Source: Blasia pusilla
Taxonomy: Eukaryota > Marchantiophyta > Marchantiopsida > Blasiales
DNA: 64,000 bases
Assembly: GCA_050084515.1 (NCBI GenBank)
Contig: CM114272.1
Location: 29,822,001 to 29,886,000, forward strand
Direction of reading: 5' to 3'
Shown here: positions 54,944 through 64,000 of the stretch, piece by piece
How positions within the stretch are numbered: position 1 is the stretch's first letter
Layout: each line of letters opens with the position of its first letter
Program-made: the position numbers and the translations under genes
Notes under the pieces: generated by a model
Told to the model about the DNA's origin: nothing
Seen by the model: the letters and a program-made list of their open reading frames with translations, nothing else
Database searches by the model: none

Positions 54944-55838
54944 AAGCACGGTGGGTCAGTCCTTCTTCCTTGACAGTGTTATCTGCTCCTGTGCACAACA
55001 GACCCCTCGAAGCTTCAATGGAGTGCCTTAAACCAACTCTCCAAGCATTGTGTGGTGAAGTGCGGTCACCTTCAAGCAAAGGGGCTTGCCAAAATCGAAC
55101 CCTCGAAGGGTCGTGTGTTGGATCGTCATTACCTTCCAGTGAAGGGGTGAATGTAACCGACTTGGTCTGCGAAGAAGGAAACCTCAGCTGTTGGGAGGAA
55201 GAGCAGCACCTGAAATTGCGGAATGAAAAAGGAAAATGAGCAAAATCTCAGCCCTTTATAATTTTCAAGCCGTTGAGCTCACCGTTGGTTAGTGGGAAGC
55301 GTTGTATTGACGGAAACGTCGGTCGTTATCGTGCTTAGCATGTGGGAAACGTGCACCTGTTTCCCTTATTGGACGTGCAACCCGTCGGTCTCCGATGGGT
55401 TGCACGCTTCCCTCGTCTTGGGGTAACAAGGCAAGGTACCTGGGCAACCCATCGGAGACCGAAGGGTTGCACACTTCCCTTGTCTTGGGGTAATAACACG
55501 AGGCACCCGAGCAACCCGTCGAAGACCGACAGGTTGCGTGCTTCCCTCGTCTTGGGGTGACAAAGCATGGTCCCGAGGCAACCCGTCGGTCTCTGACGGG
55601 TTGCAGCTTCCTTCGTCTTGGATTAACAAGGTCCACCACGGATTGCACAGTTCCCACCATATGGAAAAACTAAGGCACAGTCTCCGACCAGCCCGTCTGT
55701 CCCTCACGATTTGCACGGTTCACTCGACAAGGGAAATCGATGCGAGATCTCCCCGCAACTCGTCGGTCCCCAACGGGTTGCACGGTTACCTCCAAAAGGG
55801 AAAGCGAGATGAGGTACCTTTTCAACCCATCCCACTTC
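54944..55838. repeat. M1 upstream region with palindrome cluster
   Basis: 54,944-55,374 resembles 6,000-6,389 (CCCCTCGAAGCTTCxATGGAG, GGTCACCTTC blocks). 55,375-55,838 carries seven palindrome units of about 65 bp, with centres GGTCTCC, GGAGACC and GAAGACC (for example 55,377-55,403 and 55,579-55,605). Recognisable M sequence stops at about 55,838. 55,839-56,590 is AT-rich sequence in which I see no gene or element. Confidence 0.75.
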
Positions 55839-56599
55839 CGGAAAGACCTTGGAAGATTCTAAAAATAGTGAGTATACATGTCGAAGGGTTTGGTTAGGCA
55901 TACAAATCAAATAGGCAGAAAATCATTGGCCGAATGACCAAAAATCAGGTCTAGAGACCCTAACCTCATTAGTACCCTATGTTGGCATAACCATTGGGGG
56001 ATATGGATGCACAACCAAAAAAAGCTTTGATGGTGGATGGATATGCATTCGTAACACCCTCATGTTCCAATCTCACTTGAGTTCTCTCCTTTCTTAAAAC
56101 TTGGCCCTTGTTCAAGTTTGATCATTTTGGGTTTCGAACCTCCTTATGGCCTTGTCTCTTTGGGATTTCTCATCTTCCCCCACCTCTTGGTAGTCCAACC
56201 TTTGTGTTGTGATCAACTTGTCTCCCTTCTCAAAATGCCAATGATGCTCCTATTTGAGTTGCTATATCACTGATTGCCTTTAGTTTCCCAAATTTTGTTC
56301 TTGGCAATGCACTCTTCTTCCTCAATTTCTTTTTCAACTTATATAGTTTGGCATCCATAAATCATAGACTTGATCAGCATTTGACGTGTCTTCAATGATC
56401 ACAATTGTCTCTTAAAAGTGAGGAATGAAACTTGAAAATTGAGTCTCTAATTTGCTACTATCACAACTTAATCCTCACTTGGTTTGCTTGATCTTGGGGC
56501 ACTAAACACCACCTCATTTTGGAGTTGAGCACCTGGCCCCCAATTTGGCTTGGTAGTATTATGATCCTTACCAATCATGACTTGCTTCCCACATCTTCA

Positions 56600-56965
56600 G
56601 TAGTATGGGTGCCATAGACTTAGTTAATCACAATAGATGTTGGATGTTATAATAACGCAAACTATTCTGAGAGTCCATGAGGTATTTCCATTTGGTGTTC
56701 TCTTGTTTGAGGGATATAATGGTATCATTTGGATGAAATATGTGCATAACTGTGCTTTGTATCATCTTTCTAGCATTGATGGAATAGTTTATCAAAGCTT
56801 GGTAGTAATATCAATTGACTGTTGTTGTATGTTTTGTGGATTTTTTAAATATGTAACTAACCACCATATGCATGTTAATCTATGATGGATGTTGGGGAGG
56901 GTGGTATATGGCATGTTTAATGCCATCTCACACTAAAGTTTCTTGTAGGATATGTCCCAAATATA
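56600..56965 (+). pseudogene. decayed integrase/PHD end of the A/B/C gypsy family
   Basis: The frame from 56,637 encodes LDVIITQTILRVHEVFPFGV, WMKYVHNCALYHLSSIDG and CCMFCGFFKYV, collinear with the last 100 residues of the gypsy C frame. In the next frame it continues DGCWGGWYMACLMP and VSCRICPKYT, completing the PHD finger, including the CxxC end pair that C has lost. The expected Cys and His in CDRC..GWH appear as Tyr (TAT for TGT and CAT). The strand is opposite to A, B and C. Confidence 0.7.
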
Positions 56966-57164
56966 CATAGAGTAAGTACTAAATATCTATCACACATCTA
57001 GACTTGTATTAGTGACATGGATGATACGAAGGAAATTAATGATAGGACCATATGAGCACCTAACCTTTTTCTCTTAGCATCATTGCGATGCATGTCATGG
57101 TAAACACAGTTAGATGAGTATTTGGAATAAAAGATATCTAATCTCCAACTAGGGGAAAAACTTG

Positions 57165-58090
57165 AGATATTTTGATATATAATCCCTTATGTATGTAGAT
57201 ATCATGAGTGAATATGGTGTCTTGATTTTATGTTGAATTAAACTTTATGGATGGTGATAACGATTTATGGTATCTAGCATTTCCTACGCATATGAAAAAT
57301 TTCATCTCCTTTGTAGTAGAATGACTAGTATTTGATGAAGGTTAGACGTCAGTCCCTATAGGCTGGTTGAGGACTTATGTAACCATAGTGTGGTGGTTAT
57401 TCCTTGCTTTGGGCTCATTTGGAGCTATAATGAGAGCCCTCTTATTCCAAGTAATTTCCCTACTTTAGATAGAGTTGCCTTTCTATTTTTGTAAAGTGCC
57501 CCTTAATCCACCTTTGTAGAGCAAGGTTGAGGTGGTGACCTGCGTGCATAGATTATCAAGGAGACGATTTGGGAAGAGGGGAGAGGTATACCCAAAGAGA
57601 GAGCGTAGAAGCTCATTCTCTCTTTGTTGAAACTCCTTCCATGAGACAATGGAAATATGGTCTTTCTTGCCTTGTAAGTGATCTAAGCCTCTAATCAGGA
57701 GAGTGGGTTTGGTTTGTTATGAGAAAGAGAGAAAGATAGATCGAATGTTAGAAAGATTTGATACATGATCTCATTGGAGATATTTTAATACATAATCGCC
57801 TATGTATGTAGATGCCATGAGTCAGTATCAAGGCTGCATGGAAACGGACAAGTCCGTCCATGGGACAAACATGTCCACGGACATGCTGCCTAGGTACCCA
57901 TGGCTCGCATTCGAGCCCGCCCGCTGAGCCCGAGTGCCCACTACGGATCGCGCGTACTCTGGCCCGCATAGATATGTCCGTCTTAGGGACGGACATGTCC
58001 GCGGACACAGACTTTTTCCGTGTGCAACCCTGGTGAGTATGGTGTCTTCTGTTTATGTGTCTATGGATGGTGATCAATGATATATGTTGT
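57165..58090. repeat. diverged direct duplication interrupted by a MITE
   Basis: The stretch 57,165-57,290 (GAGATATTTTGATATATAAT, CTTATGTATGTAGAT, ATGGTGTCTT, TATGGATGGTGATAAC) recurs at 57,772-57,828 and 58,033-58,090. The second copy is split by the MITE. No coding sequence. 57,300-57,770 shows nothing recognisable. Confidence 0.6.
57829..58032. mobile_element. hAT-like MITE, 204 bp
   Basis: The ends CAAGGCTGCATGG and TGCAACCCTG form an imperfect inverted pair of the CAGGGxTGCA type. The flanks GTCAGTAT (57,821-57,828) and GTGAGTAT (58,033-58,040) are an 8-bp duplication with one change, and the duplicate at 57,165-57,290 shows the empty site. The interior is GC-rich and holds several GGACATGTCC and CGGACAAGTCCG palindromes. 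Eight-base duplications are typical of hAT transposases. Confidence 0.7.
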
Positions 58091-59440
58091 GTAACAATGT
58101 ACATGCGTAATACAAACATAACCTGAATAATTTCCTTAAAAATATCCTAGTTACTTGATCCCTAATTTTCCATCGGTTATGCCGTGATTGATATGCGCTT
58201 ATTTCCTAGCAAAATTTGAATATGCCACTAGCTTTCAAAAAAACCTCAAAAGATTTCAATTGGAAAATTATAGAGACATTTTCTCACTTAAATCATTGAT
58301 TCGTATATCATGAATCTCCTCTTCATTTTATGGTTTGGAAGGGATGGGAATTTTGCATCTTAATTTGGTGGACTTTGGTTTCTATGCAAGTAATCACTTT
58401 GCTAGATTTCAACACGAATAGTTGAAAGAAATCCAAATGAAAAAAAAGTGAAGGTCATCATTCTTAAAAGGTCTAAGTGCTACTTCACAAATCCCCTTGA
58501 GAAATTTGTAATGAAACCTTGGCTGGAGATAGAAATTCATGGAAGTATTCGTATTACAAGGTTTTTAACTCCAATGGGAGAATATGTCACAATTGAAATA
58601 TTCTTATTACCATTTTCACGCAAAGGTCTCCTCAAAGTGACAAAACACCCTTGATTTTATCATTTTGTAAGGGATAATTTTGCATGAAAATTATATTGAT
58701 ATCAATACAAGTAATCAAACCACCAAGTTTTAGACCAAATGGAAGGAAAAGGTAAAAAATAAAGTCATCATCTATCCTATAAGTCTGCTCCCCCTATCAC
58801 ATCACCCTATGGTTTTGGTATGGAAGTTATCATTTGGTAAGGCTCATAATCCCTATCCTCATTTTTCTCATACACATATATCATTATCAAAATATATGGG
58901 AGATGGATTGCATAGGTAGTTGAATTAAATTTGCATTCCACATTTTTGTAGTACACGTATTGCTTTAGAAAGAGAAACCACTTTGCACTCGATCAGGAGC
59001 GAAGCCCACCATGTGGAATTAACAATGGGTGAAATGTGGTTGCAATAAACAGTGGAGGATGGTGTACAAATTTCTTAGAGTTAAGGGCTTTGGAACAGAC
59101 TGAGTAAGGAAAGTGCATAAAAGTTTTCCTTTTCCCACATTATGCTCAAACTTCCCCCAAGAATGCATATTTTGTACTTGTATGGGCATTGTCTAGAGAT
59201 GATATTCACAAAGTTAAACATGTGGAGAAGAGACAACTAAGATCCCATTAAGCCCCACTTTCCTGTAATATTGTCTACACATCGTGCTAAACTCAGGTGG
59301 TCCAAGCCCTTGCTGTGCTCTACCTTAGCTCTCTCCCGTACTCCCCATTGTTCCCCTTCTTGATTCATTATGACGTGATAAAGAAAATGCTGGAAACTGA
59401 ATTGCACCCAATGAACCTTGGCAGAGTAGTGAACATCATT
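58041..59440. other. AT-rich intergenic stretch, nothing identified
   Basis: Only short frames with no repeat of codons or known motifs. The 58,448-58,654 plus frame (68 residues) has no recognisable motif and no counterpart in the window. No structured RNA or repeat was recognised. Confidence 0.4.
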
Positions 59441-59445
59441 GCTTA

Positions 59446-59899
59446 GTGTGTTGCTCCGCCCTTACGAGAGAGAAAAGAGTTCAAGAGAACTTTTTAATAG
59501 CAGGGAATTGTGAGAACCTGATTGTTATAGATTTGATGACCAGATCACTGTCTTTTCAAATGTTGAATGGTTTCTGGTCTCGGAATTTCAACTACTGCCA
59601 AGAGTTTGCTGGCTGTTTCTTTCGACATTGTGCCCTTGATCAAGGGATAAGGAAATCACATAATAGTAGGAATTGTAAGGGAACAGGCTGTGGAGTCTAG
59701 GGTGCCAAAAAGGGGTGGCACTGGCAAGATAAATGGGATACATAGAAGTCCAGTGGATCACAAAGAAGATTTGAATGCACCCTTTGATTCACAAATGAAA
59801 TCTGAATTTCTTAGTCAAAACACTGCTAGTTTTGGAGTTGATGAAGTGAACCTTACTTGCTCTGTTTGTCACAGATGGATGGATGGGGTTCAAAGTTGA
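59446..59899 (+). other. possible exon remnants on the plus strand (uncertain)
   Basis: Two overlapping frames (59,446-59,700 and 59,690-59,899). The second contains GVDEVNLTCSVCHRWMDGVQ, with a CxxC pair, and ends 370 bp from the PA200 stop. I do not recognise a family. They could be the last exon of a convergent neighbour or chance frames. Confidence 0.2.
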
Positions 59900-60265
59900 C
59901 GGTTTGGTGTGACTATCTTCATGCACTCTAGTAGAGCTATGGATGTGAAAGAGGGGAAAGAACCACAACGAGGAAAAGCCTCGTTATACTTGGTTTCTTG
60001 ACACTGACCAGAGTTGGGCGGGTAGACAAATAAAACTGTACAGCAATAAGCAATACGATTTGCAAAAATGATACTGAATCGAACTTCCATAATGTTCCTG
60101 TGCTCACTAACTACCCGCCTCCAGAACTTTAATATGCCAGATGGAGACTTACATGCTGATCTAAGAGAATTTGTGGCCCTAATCTTCCTAGTGTCACACT
60201 GTTGCACTTCATTCTCCAAAGATCTAATTTTCAGTAAGATATCAGCTCAAGGGATCCAAATTCTA

Positions 60266-63200
60266 TCAAGCAAAGTATGATGCAGAGGATGCTAAATCAG
60301 ATAACACCTGCAACACCAGCGCAATTGCCAAGTCTTAGCATACATATATCCATCCATGAGTCCATGAAATAATTGACTTGCTATAATCCTAAGAGATATC
60401 CTGTGCACTGAGAATCAAGAGCTCATTCAAACCACTCTAAGTCTAATTCTATTTCACTTGCTAGTCATTGGGCATATGCTCAGCTCAGCCAACATGGGTA
60501 AAACCGCCCTCAGTACCTCTGACATAGGTGAAAGGAACATACCTCCAACTGTTCCTCACTGAAAGATTCCTTTTGATAGGCCCATGTATCTGAATGGGTG
60601 CGCCTAAACTCAGAGATGGTTTTCTTCACAGTAGATTTGATCAGTGAAGACTCACCACTGAAACGTCCAAGCAAGGTCACCAAATCTGGCAACCACCTGT
60701 CAATTTGGACCACCGTAGTTAGAATATGATGTATGTTGTTGCAGTTAAAGAAACACTCTAGTGTTCTCCTCTTTGGAGAGCAGCGGATGCAGAATAATGC
60801 ATGGTGGATGCAACGGGACACTGGTGACTCACAGTTGTAGGTGAGGTTGCAAATGCAAAGGTTTCCAGATCACAAATGTTTAGAAAGGGTGATTCCAACA
60901 AATGCATTATCACGGCATAAACCTCTTTAAGCCCAAGAGGGAGGGAAAGAGCTCTGTCTATCTCCAAAAGAATGTGGCAACCAAAAGGATATTCCCAACA
61001 AAAAGGTAGACGCTACACATACTGCCAAGGGAAGGGTGACACTGGAACATGGACATCAGAGCAGAGCAGAGCAGAATTTACCCTGGCATGTCGTAGGGGA
61101 CAGACAAGACACAGGCCGAAAGACCCAACACATTCCCATGAAGCTCGGCTGTGGACAGAGTTTTGGGTGCTAACCCAGTTCCCCTACATCAAATAACAGA
61201 TCAAGTTACTCACCACCAAATTGCCATGCCTTCATGAATGACTACAATGTGTTCAGGACAATACTGTTGGAGCAGTAAAAGTAACCAACCTCCTCCTTTT
61301 GGCGGCATTGTGTAATGATGAGGCTGTAATCATCACTTGCTCGCGAAATTCGTTGGCAAACAAGTTGTCCGAACCCTTCATCATGCCTGCAACTGTTGTT
61401 GATGCTAGCTCTCTTACCTGCAGATGGAAAGTTATGGATATTTAGTTCCTAGGATGCATCCTGAAGTAGATACAATAGTCCAGCCTCCAGTTTTGATGTG
61501 ATCTGTAATAGTACCTCAACTTGAGGATCAGATAGCAGCTGTCGAACTTGATCCCAGAGGGACCCCATATCTGTCTTCGATAGAATGAAATTGTGCCTGC
61601 AGTAAGTTTTCACCCGTTATAGAAATAGCTCTTAGAAAGTCAATAGTATGTGATCTGCATATCCAACTCTAAGTACTTTGATTTGAACTGGAGTTTTGAG
61701 TCACTACATTAGTAGTGGGTGTAAATAACCATTACCGGTAAACAAAAGACTGTATAAAAACAAGCGCTCCCACACGAGTGCGCCAATTGCTGTCAGAAGC
61801 TGCTGCCAACACCGCTTTCACTGCGCTTGAGAGATGCTCAATTGGGAATGGATGCCAGTTGAGTAGTCTCAAAGCTCCCTTGGCCAACGCTGAGAGATCT
61901 TTCTCAGAAGTTTCCTGAAAGTTCCCCAAAACAGCATCAACAGTGTTGAGTTAGCCTTTAATCAAGATGTAACTTTACTCACAAAGCTAATAACTCATTT
62001 CTTACTTGACACTGTGAGGTTGCTCACCTGCAAAGACAGGAGTGGATGTAGTAGCCCAATCAATGTGCTTGTCATGTCAACTGCCTTGCCCGAACTGAGG
62101 CAGGCAATGACGAAGTACGTCACCTGTATTCAAAATAGTTAAACTTTAGAAACAAGAGAGATCCACATCTACATGTCAAAATGAGTTGATAACTTAACAC
62201 TCTCCAACACTTGGGAATAAGCATTTAAAGAAGGGAGATAACATAGAACTAGAAATATATCTGCCAAAGGTCCATATTAGTGGGAGAAGCCCACTTACTG
62301 TTTCCATCCACTTGGTGTCTTGGTCGGTACTTGTAGACAAATCATCACTACTACTAGTTGATGCCTCCGAGCCACCAAAAGAAGGCCCCCCCAATCTTTG
62401 AATTCTGACTGCAGACACCTTTGCCTCTTCTACCAATGTCCTGCTAAATTCATCTACAGTTGCTGTCTCCACAAACCTCACGTGTGTGACTCTGCTTTGC
62501 TCCAAAGCCTCATTAGTTGGATCTTTTGGAGTATCTACACTCTGAACTTTGGTTGAATCCACAAACGGCTCCCAGGATGCACTTGATGAGGCAATGGTAC
62601 TCTGAACTTTCACCTCTTGCCTCCCTAATGGCACCTTAATAGCATCTGTTATTCTGCTTGGCTCATTGATTACCGCTGGGTTCTCTATTTCCATATTGTC
62701 CACCATTTGCCCAAAACCCTGCTGGATAGGGGTAGATGAAGCTCTAAGATTTGCCAGAAGAATGCACATAAATCGCCCAACATTCTCCCGCACCTGACAC
62801 AGTGAGACCAGTGATTATACACCGCAGAGTTAAAGCCCACAACATTTGGTAAGGGCAACCTGACACTACTTTGAGCAGTCTTAGGACAACTCCAGAAGAT
62901 AATTGCAACCACACAATGTAGGTATCCGATGATAATCCCAAGACTTCTCTGAAGAATCCCCTGTCAGGCTTTCTCAACCAGATGTCAGCTTGAGCTCAAA
63001 AGTTCACAAGCAACAGGATCAGACAATTATATTTACCTGTGGGGCAGGATGGACCATGCAATCAGTCATTTCTTTCAGAAGTTGGGCATGAAGCAAACCC
63101 TCCCTGCTCTGATTGGACATGGGACTAAACTCGACAAGAGCTGCACGGAGAAGCATGAGGCGTTTTGCTATCAAGCTTGTTGAAGCCGTTGGTGGATATG

Positions 63201-64000
63201 GCTCTGCCAAGCATTCCAATATTTCATAACGCAAACGTGGAGCATTCTCGCCTCTGCTGCCCTTACCGGTCATCGCAAACCGAATACAGGTAACCCATTC
63301 AGGAACTGATTCAACAGTAGCTTGCAGCAAGCACTTCTGCAATAATGGACGGAGCCAGTCACTCCAAGCCTCAAACACACATTCTGTATCTGAGTGCAGC
63401 AGGCCTGCTATTATTTCAGCAGCAACACATTGCTTCCCGCGTTCTTCTGGTTGATTTGTCACATCTTCTAACGGGAGACGCAAGGCCTCAAGTACAGGTA
63501 CACCACATTCACGTACAAGCCGCTTGAAGAGTTTTGCAGTGTTCACTGAAAAGGCCTCCCCAATCATGTTTGAATCCCATGTTCTTGTTCTGGGCCAATC
63601 TCGAGAAAATGGAGGCATAAGAGCAGTAAGACCAAGATCTGACAGCCGGGCAGTTCTACTGCCATTGAACCGTCCACCTCTTCCAAGACCTTCTGGATAG
63701 TGATGATCGAAAGCAAGATTCTGAATCACTTTCTCACCAAATCCTGGCTTGCTAATAACTGGGATCAAAGTGTCCTTCAATGATAGACTTGCTTGCTCAC
63801 TTCTAGCCTTTGAGCTAGAAGATTCTGGAGTTTTTGTGCTCACCAGTTCATGTGACCATGCTTGCAGAAGACAGAGCAACGCTATAATTGACAACGGGCG
63901 TAGAGCAGGAAGTTCACTATTCAGGTTGGACAGAAACTGCTCTGAGAACACAACATGACACACCAATTCAATCTCTGAACGTGGACCATCAAAGCCATTA
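60266..64000 (-). CDS. PSME4: proteasome activator PA200 (PSME4), 3' part, gene continues beyond the window
   Basis: Exons, in sense order: 64,000-63,037 (open to the edge), 62,793-62,298, 62,123-62,028, 61,914-61,736, 61,596-61,515, 61,417-61,290, 61,183-61,082, 60,696-60,543, 60,307-60,266, most with GT/AG borders. Landmarks of the PA200 HEAT-repeat C-terminus are LLNWHPFPIEHLSSAV, SDSNWRTRVGALVFIQSF, DPQVE joined to VRELASTTVAGMMKG, HGNVLGLSACVLSVPYDMP and KKTISEFRRTHSDTW. PA200/Blm10 caps the 20S proteasome and assists degradation, including of acetylated histones, in the nucleus. The last 14-codon exon (13 residues plus stop) gives VLSDLASSASYFA, whose YFA end resembles the YYA gate-opening tail. 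Exon 62,298-62,793 contains a Ser/Thr-rich insert. The 61,290 donor is the least certain border. 59,900-60,265 is 3' flank. Confidence 0.9.

Larger units (their letters stand above)
7567..55838 (-). mobile_element. M element M1 (outer), interrupted by M2, gypsy B, gypsy C and chromovirus D
   Basis: M1 starts with the GA-rich terminus at 7,567, which replaces the M0 spacer precisely after AGTGGA (uninterrupted version at 19,389-19,400). Its gene fragments are, in sense order: exon 1 at 54,589-54,943, exon 2 at 47,506-47,750, ParB-like exon at 46,876-47,334, exon 4 at 44,685-45,791 continued at 35,216-36,198, then 24,739-24,953 continued at 9,808-10,056. Insertions between them are D (47,786-54,320), C (36,199-44,684), B (25,116-34,637) and M2 (10,057-24,738). 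The right half with the transposase is missing; recognisable sequence stops at about 55,838. The reconstruction is inferred from collinearity with M2 and from matching break points. Confidence 0.7.

Noticed and set aside
57748-58119. 123-residue minus-strand frame
   Set aside because: It spans the GC-rich MITE and its flanks; its length comes from the MITE's composition.
1-64000. tRNA, rRNA or other structured RNA genes
   Set aside because: None recognised on reading both strands; the only tRNA-like match is the primer site of chromovirus D.

Overview
The window is a deeply nested transposon block next to one conserved single-copy nuclear gene. Spliced genes with GT/AG introns, Ty3/gypsy elements with an iMet-type primer site, a MULE-like SWIM transposase and a PA200 (PSME4) proteasome-activator gene indicate a plant-lineage nuclear genome. 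The unpermuted DNMT3-like domain and the general character of the repeats make me lean towards a streptophyte alga (Chara-like), but that is a guess; no marker here fixes the species.

Layout. Right edge: 60.27-64.0 kb is the 3' two thirds of a PA200 gene (minus strand), readable exon by exon to its YFA tail. About 55.84-60.26 kb is AT-rich intergenic sequence with a decayed retrotransposon end and a hAT-like MITE. Everything left of 55.84 kb is mobile DNA. The backbone is a family of large elements, called M here (M0, M1, M2 and the end Mx). The most complete copy, M2 (10.06-24.74 kb), has GA-rich imperfect inverted ends and two divergent genes. One (minus) is a multi-exon gene for a coiled coil, a ParB-like DGNHR module and a beta-order amino-methyltransferase (DLPS/DLPY motif IV before a PGDLVFDL motif I). 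The other (plus) is a SWIM-zinc-finger transposase. M introns, the spacer between the two genes and the 3' flanks are packed with copies of a roughly 27-bp palindrome, GCAACCCGTCGGA-N-inverse.

Nesting. M2 sits inside M1 (7.57 to about 55.84 kb), exactly in the methyltransferase motif I exon, so M1 resumes at 24.74 kb. M1 also carries two copies (B, C) of one Ty3/gypsy family and a chromovirus (D). A third copy of the B/C family (A) lies in the transposase of Mx at the left edge. A chromovirus solo LTR with a perfect 5-bp duplication lies in the M2 transposase.

The gypsy family A/B/C is itself unusual. Between protease and reverse transcriptase it encodes an unpermuted C5-cytosine methyltransferase with DNMT3-like motifs, and its integrase ends in a PHD finger instead of a chromodomain. 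The window thus holds two unrelated DNA-methyltransferase-bearing mobile families, one nested in the other. All methyltransferase copies seen here carry lesions, so the active versions must lie elsewhere.
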